Notes: a model not told the origin generated them from the sequence alone. A stretch of 64,000 nt of DNA from Aminobacter aganoensis (GCF_014206975.1 NZ_JACHOU010000012.1:62001-126000); one strand, 5' to 3'. Shown: positions 48,371-58,094, counted from the stretch's first letter. A program made the numbers and translations.

Positions 48371-48712
48371 AACCAGTCTCCTTCGTTGATTGAATTCGAG
48401 CCGTCTTGCGTCCGGTGGCAGGTCGCCTTTTGAAATCTGGACGGCCGCACCGACACCGCAAGGGCCGGCAGCTTCGCCTTCAGGATCAGTAGCAGCAGGC
48501 AATCGGCGTTGCCCGGTGACGTCTATGCGCGGGCGAGCCTAGTCCTGAGCGCTCCCGGCGTCGATTCATTGTCGGCCACCGCAAGCAAATGTGATGCGGG
48601 TCACGCAGAGGCCTTAGCGCAGAGGTCGGCGACACGCCGGCTGGCAATGATGGGTGGCTATCCCCATACATTGTGCATATATATGGAAAACGCTGTTGGA
48701 GCCTGCAGAGTC
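48371..48712. other. Divergent promoter region between esterase and MocR regulator
   Basis: About 340 bases without a supported gene. Close to the regulator start, CCATA (48664-48668) and TATGG (48682-48686) form an inverted pair around an AT-rich core. This could hold the regulator's own operator and -10 element. Confidence 0.35.
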
Positions 48713-50101
48713 ATGACGACAACCAACTGGTCCCCCTCCATCTCCAAGGCTGCGGGCCCACTCTACCTGGCGATCGCCGATGCGCTCTCGGTGGACATTG
48801 CGTCGGGCAGGCTGCCGGACGGTTTCAGGCTGCCGCCGCAGCGAACGCTTGCCGACCAGTTGGGCATCGACTTCACCACCGTCAGCCGCGCCTATGCCGA
48901 GGCCCGCAAGCGCGGACTGGTCGAAGGCCGTGTCGGGCAGGGCACCTATGTCACGGTACGGCGCCCCGTCGCCTCGGGATCGGGGGTGACGGGGCTCATC
49001 GACATGAGCATGAACCTGCCGCCGCGCTTCGACGACCCGGAACTTGCGACAGCAATGTGGGAAGGCATTGCACAACTGCAGTCGAGCCACGGACTGGACC
49101 TGCTGATGCGCTACCAGGAAGCTGGCGGCACATCGCGCGACCGCGCGGCGGGAGCCGCGTGGCTGGCCCCACGGCTCGGCGAGATCGACGCCGGCCGGCT
49201 GCTGGTCACCCCGGGCGCGCAAGGGGCTTTGCTTGCGCTCCTCGGCGCGCTGGCCGCGCCGGGAGAGACCGTCTGCGCCGAGGCGCTGACCTATCCGGGC
49301 CTGCTTGCCGTGGCCCAGCACTTGCGCATCCGCGTCGCCGGCATCGCGATGGACGCCCAGGGCCTCATCCCTGAGGCGTTCGAAGAGGCCTGCCGCGAAC
49401 ACGCGCCCAAACTTCTGTACTGCACGCCGACGCTGCACAACCCGACGACGGCGACGCTGTCGCTGGCCAGGCGCGAACGCATCGTTTCGATCGCTCGCCA
49501 GCACAATGTCCTGATTGTCGAAGACGACGCCTATGGCGCCTTGCCGGCTCGGCCGGTGGCCGCCTTCGCGGCACTCGCGCCCGACATCACCTATCATGTT
49601 GCCGGCCTGGCCAAATGCGTGGCGCCGGCTCTGCGCGTGGCCTACGTGGTCGTCCCGCAAGGGCGGACGGTCGCCCACCTCGCCAGCGCCGTCCGCGCGA
49701 CAGCCGGCATGGCATCGCCGCTGACGTCGGCCGTCGCCACGCGCTGGGTCGAAAACGGCATAGCCCACTCTGTGCTCGCGGCAATCCGTAGCGAAGCACA
49801 CCAGCGCCAGGCCATCGTTTCGAAGATACTCCCGGCGAAACTGGTCCAGGCCGACCCCGAAGGTTTCCACGTCTGGCTGAAGCTTCCCGGCCACTGGAAC
49901 CGCGGCGACTTTGCCGCGCGCCTGCGTTCGGCCGGCATCGGCGTGGTCACCAGCGATGCCTTTGCGACCACGGAGCCCGCGCCCGAAGCGGTGCGGCTGG
50001 GACTGGGCGCGGCACCCAGCCATGCCGCGCTTGCTGCCAGCCTCGATATCGTCGCCGCCCTTCTGGCTCAGCAGTCGGCCATGTCGTCCATGGTGGTGTG
50101 A
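48713..50101 (+). CDS. MocR family (GntR-aminotransferase fusion) transcriptional regulator
   Basis: 462 residues. An N-terminal GntR winged helix (SGRLPDGFRLPPQRTLADQLGIDFTT) is joined to an aminotransferase-fold PLP domain; the PLP lysine is in AGLAKCVAPALR. MocR regulators sense an amine or amino acid through PLP. ATG at 48713 is preferred over upstream starts near the AT-rich promoter. Targets may be the divergent esterase or the convergent dioxygenase; neither is proven. Confidence 0.9.
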   Translation: MTTTNWSPSISKAAGPLYLAIADALSVDIASGRLPDGFRLPPQRTLADQLGIDFTTVSRAYAEARKRGLVEGRVGQGTYVTVRRPVASGSGVTGLIDMSMNLPPRFDDPELATAMWEGIAQLQSSHGLDLLMRYQEAGGTSRDRAAGAAWLAPRLGEIDAGRLLVTPGAQGALLALLGALAAPGETVCAEALTYPGLLAVAQHLRIRVAGIAMDAQGLIPEAFEEACREHAPKLLYCTPTLHNPTTATLSLARRERIVSIARQHNVLIVEDDAYGALPARPVAAFAALAPDITYHVAGLAKCVAPALRVAYVVVPQGRTVAHLASAVRATAGMASPLTSAVATRWVENGIAHSVLAAIRSEAHQRQAIVSKILPAKLVQADPEGFHVWLKLPGHWNRGDFAARLRSAGIGVVTSDAFATTEPAPEAVRLGLGAAPSHAALAASLDIVAALLAQQSAMSSMVV

Positions 50102-51009
50102 CCGCGGGCGGGGAAGGGGCCGGTGAACGGCTCGACCCGGCCCATGCCGAGAATCTCGTTGAGCGGGACCTCGTCGCTCACCCGCCGGAACATGCCTGGG
50201 GACATCCAGCGCGCATGGCCGTCGACATTCGGCGCGCCGCGCCCGCTGCGGACGTCGTCGATCCAGAGCGTGCGGGTCTCGAGCGAGATGCGCGTCACGC
50301 CCGTCGAATTGGGCACGCCGGCATGGGCGTGCGCGCTGGAGAAGGCAATGACCTCACCCGGCGCCAGGACGACCGGCGTCGCGTCGGTGACTTCCAGCTG
50401 TTCGGTCAAATGCGGGATCGCCGCGTCGGCGTCGTTGGCGTTGCGGCCGCCGGCCTTTGAGCGGTCCAGCAAGGCCGCGAGATCGAACTCGGCACTGGTG
50501 TTGGCCACCGCGCGCTGCCACAGCGAAGGGTAGATGGCGAAGGTGCGCCCGGCGTCGATGTCGTAGATCGGCGCCCACCAATTGGCCTGCGCATAGAGGT
50601 TGGAGCCCCAGGTATCGCGGTGGAAGGCGATGGTCGCCGTGGTGCGGGCGCGGGGCACGACGGTGCCAGGGTCCTGGTGCGGCTGGAAGCGCAGATACAG
50701 GCTGTCGCGCGCAAGCCCGCCGGCATCGAGGCCGGCTGCCTCGAACAGGTCGCGCCACAGGCGCTTGACCTCTGGTGCGCGGGAAAAGTCGCGCTGGCGT
50801 TGGGCAAAGCTTTCCGTCTGCTGCTGATGCGTCAGATGCTTGTGAATCTCGACCGGATTGAAGGGCGCGAACGCATCCTCGAGCAGCGCGCGCGTGAAGT
50901 CGACAAGCTGGCGCATCGGCTTGAGATGGCCGAAACGCAGCACGTCGCCGGCATAGATCCGGTCGTGGAGATCGCGCTGGTCGAGCGCCTGGGCGACGTC
51001 GGTGTACAT
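50068..51009 (-). CDS. Phytanoyl-CoA-dioxygenase-like Fe(II)/2-oxoglutarate-type oxygenase
   Basis: 313 residues. The facial-triad pattern is present: HRD with His130 and Asp132, a distal His in HAHAGVP (227-233), then Arg240 in VTRISLETR, suited to bind 2-oxoglutarate. The aromatic-rich stretch NWWAPIYDI between the ligands resembles plant-type and small-molecule hydroxylases. The 3' end overlaps the MocR gene end by 34 bases (convergent). No partner gene defines the substrate. Confidence 0.75.
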   Translation of the reverse strand: MYTDVAQALDQRDLHDRIYAGDVLRFGHLKPMRQLVDFTRALLEDAFAPFNPVEIHKHLTHQQQTESFAQRQRDFSRAPEVKRLWRDLFEAAGLDAGGLARDSLYLRFQPHQDPGTVVPRARTTATIAFHRDTWGSNLYAQANWWAPIYDIDAGRTFAIYPSLWQRAVANTSAEFDLAALLDRSKAGGRNANDADAAIPHLTEQLEVTDATPVVLAPGEVIAFSSAHAHAGVPNSTGVTRISLETRTLWIDDVRSGRGAPNVDGHARWMSPGMFRRVSDEVPLNEILGMGRVEPFTGPFPARGHTTMDDMADC

Positions 51010-51031
51010 GATCTTGGATCCGTTATCGAAG

Positions 51032-51175
51032 TCAGACGGTCAGGCCGGCGAGGCCCATCACGAAGCGGAACAGATAGGCCACGATGCCGAGGCCCAGCAC
51101 GCTGGCCACCCAGATCAGCACCAGCCAGCCGATCCGCTTCGGCCAGGAAACCGGCGCTTCGGTCGGCGCGGCCAT
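51032..51175 (-). CDS. Small membrane protein of the cyanide-insensitive oxidase operon (DUF2474)
   Basis: 47 residues: a short polar N-terminus followed by one hydrophobic helix (IGWLVLIWVASVLGLGIVAY). The ATG overlaps the cydB stop (ATGA), so it is translationally coupled as the third gene of the oxidase operon. Its place matches the DUF2474 proteins found after CioAB, probably an accessory subunit analogous to CydX. It is too short for most gene callers. Confidence 0.85.
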   Translation of the reverse strand: MAAPTEAPVSWPKRIGWLVLIWVASVLGLGIVAYLFRFVMGLAGLTV

Positions 51176-52182
51176 CAGTGATAACCCTCTCCGGCCTTCA
51201 CCTTGCCTCGGAACACATAATAGGACCACGCGGTGTAGGCGAGGATGAAGGGAATGATGAACAGCGCCCCGACCAGCGTGAAGCCCATGCTCTGCGGCGG
51301 TGCCGCCGCCTCGCGGATGGTGATGTCTGGCGGGATGATGTTCGGCCACAGACTGATGCCAAGGCCGCTATAGCCAAGGAACAGGACAAACAGCGCCAGC
51401 AGGAACGGCGCAACATGCGGGGCACCGTTCAGGCTGCGCAGGATCAGCCAGCTGCTGACCAGCACGAGGACCGGCACCGGCGAAAAGAAGACGATGTTGG
51501 GGAAGCTGAACCAGCGCTCGGTGATGTCGGGATGGGCAAACGGCGTCCACAGGCTGACGATGCCGATGACGGCCAGCAGCGTCAGCGTGATCGGCCGCGC
51601 CAGGGCCACCATGCGGTCATAAAGAGCGCCTTCCGTCTTGATGATCAGCCAGGTACTGCCGAGCAACGCATAGGCGACGATCAGCCCGAGCCCGGTGAAC
51701 AGGCTGAACGGCGTGATCCAGTCGAGCGCGCCGCCGACATAGGAGCCGTTCTCGATCGGGAACCCATTGAGGAACGCGCCCAGCGAAACGCCCTGGAAGA
51801 AGGTGGCGACATAGGAGCCGCCGGCGAAGGCCCGGTCCCAGAACGGCTTGTGATGCTCGTCGGCCTTGAAGCGGAACTCGAACGCGACGCCGCGCCAGAT
51901 CAGCCCCAGCAGCATCAGCACCAGCGGCAAATAGAGCGCGCTGAGGATGACGGCATAGGCGAGCGGGAACACCGCCATCATCGCCGCACCGCCGAGCACC
52001 AGCCAGGTCTCGTTGCCGTCCCACACCGGGGCGACCGTGTTTACCATGGTATCCCGGTCCTCCCGATCGCGGACGAAGGGGAACAGGATGCCGATGCCGA
52101 GATCGAAGCCGTCCATGATGACATACATCATCAGGCCGAAGGCGATGATAACGGCCCAGACTACAGGGAGATCGATGCCCAT
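51175..52182 (-). CDS. cydB: Cytochrome bd-type quinol oxidase subunit II (CydB/CioB)
   Basis: 335 residues, about eight to nine membrane helices. It starts GIDLPVVWAVIIAFGLMMYVIMDGFDLGIGIL and has the DGNETWLV motif characteristic of CydB. Encoded three bases after cydA. Forms the bd-type oxidase that reduces O2 to water with quinol under low oxygen or cyanide stress. Confidence 0.95.
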   Translation of the reverse strand: MGIDLPVVWAVIIAFGLMMYVIMDGFDLGIGILFPFVRDREDRDTMVNTVAPVWDGNETWLVLGGAAMMAVFPLAYAVILSALYLPLVLMLLGLIWRGVAFEFRFKADEHHKPFWDRAFAGGSYVATFFQGVSLGAFLNGFPIENGSYVGGALDWITPFSLFTGLGLIVAYALLGSTWLIIKTEGALYDRMVALARPITLTLLAVIGIVSLWTPFAHPDITERWFSFPNIVFFSPVPVLVLVSSWLILRSLNGAPHVAPFLLALFVLFLGYSGLGISLWPNIIPPDITIREAAAPPQSMGFTLVGALFIIPFILAYTAWSYYVFRGKVKAGEGYH

Positions 52183-52185
52183 GGT

Positions 52186-53616
52186 TCAGCCCTTCCTGTC
52201 GTGGTTCGCCGGCACGAACATGTCCATCTGGTCCGGTGCGGCCGAGAGCGGACGCGCGGGCCGGCGCGCGCCGGTGTCGTCGGTCGGCTCGTGCTCGTGG
52301 TCTTCCGGGCCCTTGGCGACCAGCTTCAGCATGTAGCGGGTGCCGATGCCGAAAACGATGAAATAGACCACGATGAAGGCCACCAGCGTCGTGCTCATGG
52401 CGAGCGCCGAATGGTTCGAGACCGCGTCCTTGGTGCGCATCACGCCATAGACGATCCACGGCTGGCGCCCGATTTCGGTGGTGTACCAGCCCGCAAGGAT
52501 GGCGATCAGGCCCGTCGGGCCCATGACCGTGGCAAAGCGCAGGAACAGGTTGGTGTCAAACAGCCTGTCCCGCCACCTGAGCCACAGCCCCCAGGCCCCG
52601 AGCAGAAGCATCAGCATGCCCAGGCCCACCATGATGCGGAAGCTCCAGAACACCACCGTCGCGTTCGGCCTGTCTTCCTTGGCAAACTCCTTCAGGCCGG
52701 GAAACTGGCCGTTCCAGTCATGTGTCAGGATCAGGCTGCCGAGACGCGGTATCTTCAGCGCGTAGAGCGTCTCCTCCTTCTCCATGTCGGGCCAGCCGAA
52801 CAGGGTGAGCGGGATGGCTTCGCCCGGCTTGTTTTCCCAGTGGCCTTCCAGCGCCGCGATCTTGGCCGGCTGGTGCTTCAGCGTGTTGAGGCCGTGCAGG
52901 TCGCCGATCAGGATCTGCAGCGGCGCGGAAACGAGCAGCATCCACATCGCCATCGACAGCATGGTGCGGACGCGGCGGTTGTCGTTGCCGCGCAGCAGGT
53001 GCCAGGCGCCCGAGGCGCCGACGAACAGGGCCGTGGCCAGGAACGCCGCCACCGTCATGTGCGCCAGGCGGTAGGGGAAGGACGGATTGAAGATCACCTC
53101 GAACCAGTTCACCGGCACGACGATGCCGTTGATGATCTCGAAGCCCTGCGGGGTCTGCATCCAGCTGTTCGAAGCCAGGATCCAGGTCGCCGAGATCAGC
53201 GTGCCGAGGGCCACCATGATGGTCGAGAAGAAGTGCAGGCCCGGGCCGACCTTGTTCCAGCCGAACAGCATGACACCGAGGAAGCCCGCCTCGAGGAAGA
53301 AGGCTGTCAACACCTCATAGGCGAGCAGGGGACCTGTCACGCTGCCGGCAAAAGCCGAGAAATAACTCCAGTTGGTGCCGAACTGGTAGGCCATGACAAG
53401 GCCCGAGACGACGCCCATGGCGAAGTTGACGGCAAATATCTTCGACCAGAAATGATAGAGGTCGCGGTAGACGGTGTCGCGCTTCCATAACCACAAGCCT
53501 TCCAGCACCGCGAGATAGCTTGCGAGCCCGATGGTGATCGCCGGGAAGATGATGTGGAAGGAAATGGTGAAGCCGAACTGTATGCGGGCCAGTTCGAGTG
53601 CCGTCAGTCCGAACAT
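52186..53616 (-). CDS. cydA: Cytochrome bd-type quinol oxidase subunit I (CydA/CioA)
   Basis: 476 residues. Begins with LARIQFGFTISFHIIFPAITIG, which includes the haem-ligand histidine region, and has GRQPWIVYG as in other CydA proteins. The Q-loop is of the short form, as in CioA (cyanide-insensitive) oxidases, and the downstream DUF2474 gene supports that class. Binds haems b558, b595 and d and oxidises quinol. Confidence 0.95.
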   Translation of the reverse strand: MFGLTALELARIQFGFTISFHIIFPAITIGLASYLAVLEGLWLWKRDTVYRDLYHFWSKIFAVNFAMGVVSGLVMAYQFGTNWSYFSAFAGSVTGPLLAYEVLTAFFLEAGFLGVMLFGWNKVGPGLHFFSTIMVALGTLISATWILASNSWMQTPQGFEIINGIVVPVNWFEVIFNPSFPYRLAHMTVAAFLATALFVGASGAWHLLRGNDNRRVRTMLSMAMWMLLVSAPLQILIGDLHGLNTLKHQPAKIAALEGHWENKPGEAIPLTLFGWPDMEKEETLYALKIPRLGSLILTHDWNGQFPGLKEFAKEDRPNATVVFWSFRIMVGLGMLMLLLGAWGLWLRWRDRLFDTNLFLRFATVMGPTGLIAILAGWYTTEIGRQPWIVYGVMRTKDAVSNHSALAMSTTLVAFIVVYFIVFGIGTRYMLKLVAKGPEDHEHEPTDDTGARRPARPLSAAPDQMDMFVPANHDRKG

Positions 53617-53965
53617 TCGGGACCTCTCTTACATGAACAATCGGCTTGCGCACGATTGCCGGTCGAAGCGCGATACTCGCCAACTTTCGTCAGGTATTGC
53701 TTACATCTGCAATAGACCTGCATTCTGGTCTGCGCATCGCGGAAAGTCGACGCACCCCCACGGACAATTTGACCCATGCCTGCTCGCATCGCTAGCGGCG
53801 ATGAAATCCATACAAAACATCAAGTCAACCCGTATTGATTGGAGTGTATGCTAATTATATGCATTTTGCGTCTTGCATGCAAGAACCATGAGGATTATGT
53901 ATGGAGGCAAATGAAGCGCCTGCATGTGGCGCTGGCCGCTTTCGCGGCTCCGAACGGAGGCGAAT
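53617..53965. other. Divergent promoter region of cydA with a 14-bp palindrome
   Basis: About 350 bases between cydA and the DUF983 gene, more AT-rich than its neighbours. TCTTGCATGCAAGA (53871-53884) is a perfect palindrome about 80 bases before the DUF983 gene. No FNR/FixK-type TTGAT-N4-ATCAA site was found by eye. Confidence 0.45.
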
Positions 53966-54415
53966 ATGTCTGAGAGCAGATTTTCGGCGGAAGGCTTCAC
54001 CCCGACCGACAACCCGATGATGACAGGTATCAAGGGGCTGTGCCCGCGCTGCCAGATGGGCCACCTGTTCTCGGGTTTCCTGAAACTCGCGCCACGCTGC
54101 GAGGTCTGCGGCCTCGATTATTCCTTCGCCGATCCGGCCGACGGCCCGGCCTTCTTTGCGATGACCATCGCCGCCGTTCCGGCGCTGGCATTCGGCGTCT
54201 GGTTCCAGATGGCGTTCGGCCTGCCGTTGTGGGTGCACATCTTCATCACCTTGCCGTTGACGGTGCTGAGCTGCATGGCGCTTCTGCGCCCGCTCAAGGG
54301 CTGGCTGGTGTGCTCGCAGTTCTTCCACAAGGCCGAGGAAGGTTCGATCGACTTCGACTGGCATGCCCAGGCCAAGCTGGCCAAGCAGCAGACGGGACAG
54401 AAGCCAGGCGCCTGA
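53966..54415 (+). CDS. DUF983 family membrane protein
   Basis: 149 residues. Zinc-finger-like cysteine pairs (GLCPRCQMGHLF and PRCEVCGLDY) precede two hydrophobic helices. Such proteins are often encoded near respiratory oxidases. GGAGG lies five bases before the ATG. Its function is not established; the cysteine pairs may bind zinc. Confidence 0.88.
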   Translation: MSESRFSAEGFTPTDNPMMTGIKGLCPRCQMGHLFSGFLKLAPRCEVCGLDYSFADPADGPAFFAMTIAAVPALAFGVWFQMAFGLPLWVHIFITLPLTVLSCMALLRPLKGWLVCSQFFHKAEEGSIDFDWHAQAKLAKQQTGQKPGA

Positions 54416-54929
54416 CCGCGGCCAAACTGCCCTTTGCCCGATCGACGGTGGGGGCAGGGGATAGCCGCAGAAGTGCCCCCACGAGGCCCGCGCCGTGGGC
54501 CTGCCGCCGTACCATCTCACTTCATCGGCTCAATCAGTGTGGAAAAAATTCCACTGGTGTGAATAAACAATTCATGGTATGAATTAGTCACGTTCGGATA
54601 TCGCGTGCCGGAAGGGCATCATCCGAAGCATCCGCAGGACCAACAACAGAAACATGCGCTGAAGCCATCCAGGCTGCAGGCAGGACGTTTTTGACCGGCG
54701 ACGACCATGAAAACCGCCTCGACCACGCTCCAGTTGATCGCACTGACCGCCTGCCTGGTGGCACGGCTCTGCTGCGCAGGCGAACTCCAGATGCCGGGCG
54801 TCCGCCGCGCCATGCAGACGATGGCAGCCGCCGGCCAGTCGGCGATCACAGAGAACATCGACCACGCAGCCCAGGCGTAGAACGCTGCGACAGTCGGCGC
54901 CTCGATCCGGAATGAGGCGCGGGCTCGAC
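54416..54929. other. Gene-poor region with repeated TGAAT/ATTCA elements
   Basis: About 510 bases without a confident gene. TGAAT (54560-54564), ATTCA (54570-54574) and a further ATGAATT (54579-54585) make an inverted pair with a third half-site, an operator-like arrangement. A 57-codon ORF from the ATG at 54707 with a hydrophobic N-terminus and no recognised homology may be chance. Confidence 0.4.
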
Positions 54930-56093
54930 TCAGCCCCGCTGGCGCTCCGCCATCAGGAACACCGCCAGCACACCGCACAGCAGGCCAAGGGACAACGGCA
55001 ATCCCTGACGGCCGATCAGTTGCATCGCGACACCGGTGATCGGCGAGCCGACGAACCCGCCGATCCCCCAGACCAGCGCGAATGCCGCGTTTCCGGCAAT
55101 GAGCCGCGGGCCAGAGAAGCGTTCCCCGAGCTGTATAAGCGCCATGGTGTAAATTCCGAAGGTCACAGCACCCCAGACGAAAACCATTGGCCAGATCAAC
55201 CCGGATGAAAAAAGCACCGGCAACAGGGCGCAGCCGAGCAGCGCGAGGCCACAGCACAGCAGCATCGCGCGGGCCGAGCCGATCCCTTCCGCAAGCCGCC
55301 CGAGCGGTATCTGCAGGGCGGCATTGCCAAGGATGAAACAGGCGACCAGCGCGGAGATGCGGCTTTCGGCACTGCCATAGGCAGCGCCGTAGACGGCTAA
55401 CATCGCAAGCAAGCTCTGCTCGAATGCAGCCGCGGCGAACACCGCAAGCAAAAGCACCGGTGCCAGCCCGAAAAAGCGACCGACCGATGTCGCCTCGCCT
55501 TCATGCGGCATGTCAGGCAGGCGCGGGATGACAGACAGGACGATCAGCCCACACAGCAGGAATGCGGAAATTCCGACCAAAAACGGTGGCCAACCTTCGG
55601 TGCCGAAGAGCCTGAGCGTCAACGGGCCGATGGCGAAGCCACCCGAAACGATCGATGCATAAAGCCCCATGATGCGGCCCCGACGCGACGTGGGCGTGAT
55701 CGTGATCAGCCACGTTTCGCTGATCACGTAAAGCGGATTGGCGAAGAAGCCGAGCATGAAGCGCAGCGGCATCCAGGCCCAGAGATCCTGCATCCAGGCA
55801 ATCGCGGTCAGGGTGGCTGCAGCGAGGATCGAACACAGGATCGCCAACCGCGCCGCGCCCATGCGCCGCACGAGCGCCGGAATGAGCGGCGCGGACAGGA
55901 TGAAACCCAGCGGGGTCATCGCCGCCGACAAGCCGATCAGCCCTGGCGTCGTAGCCTGCCGTTCGAGAATGAAGCTGAGCAGGGGATAGGTCAGCCCCTG
56001 CGCCACAGCGAACACCGTGACGGTCGCGATGATCCCAGCCATCGCGGCCCATGGGATCCGGTCCTGCAATGATGTCGTGCTTTCGGCAGTCAT
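54930..56093 (-). CDS. MFS transporter (DHA1/YcaD-like)
   Basis: 387 residues, twelve predicted membrane segments. The inter-helix motif RRMGAARLAIL and the later GRLAEGIGSARAM repeat match major-facilitator drug or small-molecule exporters. ATG at 56093; an upstream in-frame extension is not conserved. The substrate is unknown. Confidence 0.9.
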   Translation of the reverse strand: MTAESTTSLQDRIPWAAMAGIIATVTVFAVAQGLTYPLLSFILERQATTPGLIGLSAAMTPLGFILSAPLIPALVRRMGAARLAILCSILAAATLTAIAWMQDLWAWMPLRFMLGFFANPLYVISETWLITITPTSRRGRIMGLYASIVSGGFAIGPLTLRLFGTEGWPPFLVGISAFLLCGLIVLSVIPRLPDMPHEGEATSVGRFFGLAPVLLLAVFAAAAFEQSLLAMLAVYGAAYGSAESRISALVACFILGNAALQIPLGRLAEGIGSARAMLLCCGLALLGCALLPVLFSSGLIWPMVFVWGAVTFGIYTMALIQLGERFSGPRLIAGNAAFALVWGIGGFVGSPITGVAMQLIGRQGLPLSLGLLCGVLAVFLMAERQRG

Positions 56094-56188
56094 GCAGACC
56101 TCGAGGGGATACCGGCCAATTCCGGTAGATGCCGGCGAACCCTGTCGGCATTTGGAGGCTGGCAATCCGGTATCATCGGCAACATTCC

Positions 56189-56428
56189 CTATGCCTGCCA
56201 GAACCGCTTGGCGATCTCCGCCTCGACCTGCCGCCTCGTCAGGCCGATATCATCGATCAAATGAGGATTGTCCTTCGACTTTTGCTGAAGTTCCCGGCGA
56301 AAATCCATCCGCCAGCGCCAGGTGTCGACTATGCCTCGCAGGGTCGCCAGGTGCCGGCACGGCACCTCCGGCGCCCCCGACGGCGTGTCCTGACGCGGAG
56401 CCGGCGCAAGATTGGACCTATCGTTCAT
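56189..56428 (-). CDS. DUF1127 domain protein
   Basis: 79 residues with the Arg/Trp-rich motif near the C-terminus (WRWRMDFRRELQQKSKDNPH, then LIDDIGLTRRQVEAEIAKRFW). Small DUF1127 proteins are frequent in rhizobia, and some affect RNA turnover and phosphate or carbon responses; the role here is unknown. An alternative ATG lies four codons upstream. Confidence 0.85.
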   Translation of the reverse strand: MNDRSNLAPAPRQDTPSGAPEVPCRHLATLRGIVDTWRWRMDFRRELQQKSKDNPHLIDDIGLTRRQVEAEIAKRFWQA

Positions 56429-56556
56429 GGCAACCTCCATGTGGCTTGAGGCTACGGTGGCCCTCGGCCTGAAAGAGGATGATTTGTGGCAGGAGACGAG
56501 CGGCGCCGTCGTTAAACCCTGCCAAATAGTTCCAAAAACTCCCAAACGGGCTATAG

Positions 56557-58074
56557 ATGCGCCGCATGCAGGGAACGCGCTTCGCCTTTGGTCCGTTTGT
56601 GCTCGATCCGGATGCGGGGACGCTGATCCGGAACGATGAACCCGTTGCCGTTGGCCACCGGGGGCTCAGACTGCTTGCGGCGCTGGTCGGACGATCGGGC
56701 GAAATCCTCGGCAAGGCCGAGCTGATGGATGCGGCGTGGCCGGGCACGGCGGTCGAGGAAGGCAATCTCACCGTCCAGATCGCGCAACTCCGGAAGCTGC
56801 TCGGAGCGGCCCCTGATGGGATTGAATGGATATTGACGGTTCCGCGCGTCGGCTACCGTTTCACGGGAGCCGTCGAACGGCTCAGCGCCAAGAGAAAATC
56901 CTTGCCGCTGCCCGACAAGCCGTCGATATCGGTGCTGCCCTTCGTCAATGTCGGCAACGACGCCGATCAGGAAGCCTTCGCCGATGGGTTGACCGAAGAC
57001 CTGATCACCGACCTGTCGAGAAACGCCGGCCTGTTCGTCATCGCCCGAAACTCGTCCTTCGCCTACAAGGGCAGGGCGATGGACGTGCGCCAAATCGCCG
57101 AGGAACTCGGCGTGCGATACCTCCTTGAGGGCAGCGCACGGCGTGCCGCCGGGCGCGTGCGCATCAACGCCCAGTTGGTCGACGCCGCAAGCGGCGAGCA
57201 TCTGTGGGCGGAACGTTTCGATCGCAGCCTGGAAGACATCTTTGCCGTGCAGGACGAGGTGACGGCCCAGATCGTCGAGGCCTTGCTCGGCCGGCTGCGC
57301 CCGACGCCGCTGGCCCGCAACCGCCCCAAAAATCTCGAGGCCTACGACCTCTGCGTGAGGGCGCGCAGACTTATGGATGACTCGCCGCAGGCCGCACAGG
57401 AAGCGCATCTGCTGCTGACGCGCGCGATTTCACTCGATCCCGAATATGCTGAGGCGCATCGTTGGCTGGCGATGAACCACTGGATGGGCAGGGTGCACAG
57501 TGGCGGCCCGGCTGAACCTGCCCGCAAGGCTGCGCTGGAGTTGGCGCGCAAGGCCGTGATGATCGATGCCAACGATGCCGGCTGCCGCTGGGTCCTGGCT
57601 TATCTGCTTGCCTATGAACGGAACTTCGCCGCGGCGGATGCGGAATTCGCCAGGGCGATCGAACTCGACCCGAACGAAGCCGACACCTGGGCAGCACTGT
57701 CCGATATCGCGGTGCTGGCCGGGCGGATCGAGCAGGGGCTTGATCACATTCGCAAGGCGTTCCGGCTCAATCCGTTTCCGGCAAGCTGGTACTACCTGAC
57801 GCTCGGCCAGGCGCAATACGCGGCCGGCGACTATGAGAGTGCCATAGAGACGCTGCGCAGGGACGAGACCTATCGGACGAGCTCGCGTCGTTTCCTGGCG
57901 GCAAGCCTTGCCCAACTCGGCCAGCTGGACGAGGCGCGCGCGGAGGCCGAGCTGTTCCTCGTCGGCAATCCTGACTACACAACCAGCCACTGGGCCGAGA
58001 CGGAGCCGTTCCGCGATGAGGCCACGCTTGGGCATTTTGTCGAAGGCTTTCGCAAAGCCGGCCTGCCGGATTGA
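56557..58074 (+). CDS. Winged-helix (OmpR/CadC-type) regulator with TPR repeats
   Basis: 505 residues. The N-terminal DNA-binding winged helix (residues about 5-95, ending TVPRVGYRFTG) is of the trans_reg_C type. A middle domain begins KPSISVLPFVNVGNDADQEAFADGL, and then tetratricopeptide-like repeats (EAHRWLAMNHWM, AADAEFARAIELDPNEAD and others). This layout is common in rhizobial orphan regulators, sometimes labelled adenylate-cyclase-like. No membrane segment is apparent. It is the last host gene before the prophage junction. Confidence 0.88.
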   Translation: MRRMQGTRFAFGPFVLDPDAGTLIRNDEPVAVGHRGLRLLAALVGRSGEILGKAELMDAAWPGTAVEEGNLTVQIAQLRKLLGAAPDGIEWILTVPRVGYRFTGAVERLSAKRKSLPLPDKPSISVLPFVNVGNDADQEAFADGLTEDLITDLSRNAGLFVIARNSSFAYKGRAMDVRQIAEELGVRYLLEGSARRAAGRVRINAQLVDAASGEHLWAERFDRSLEDIFAVQDEVTAQIVEALLGRLRPTPLARNRPKNLEAYDLCVRARRLMDDSPQAAQEAHLLLTRAISLDPEYAEAHRWLAMNHWMGRVHSGGPAEPARKAALELARKAVMIDANDAGCRWVLAYLLAYERNFAAADAEFARAIELDPNEADTWAALSDIAVLAGRIEQGLDHIRKAFRLNPFPASWYYLTLGQAQYAAGDYESAIETLRRDETYRTSSRRFLAASLAQLGQLDEARAEAELFLVGNPDYTTSHWAETEPFRDEATLGHFVEGFRKAGLPD

Positions 58075-58094
58075 AACCGGCAAGTAGGGGATAT

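Noticed and set aside
50620-53490. 956-codon plus-strand ORF across the cydAB operon
   Set aside because: It is the antisense shadow of dioxygenase, cydB and cydA genes, with Arg/His/Gln-rich composition and no family match.
53821-53850. TTGAT near cydA as an FNR/FixK half-site
   Set aside because: The matching ATCAA half-site at the correct spacing is absent.
54707-54880. 57-codon plus-strand ORF with a hydrophobic N-terminus
   Set aside because: No ribosome-binding site of note and no recognisable family; not strong enough to list as a gene.
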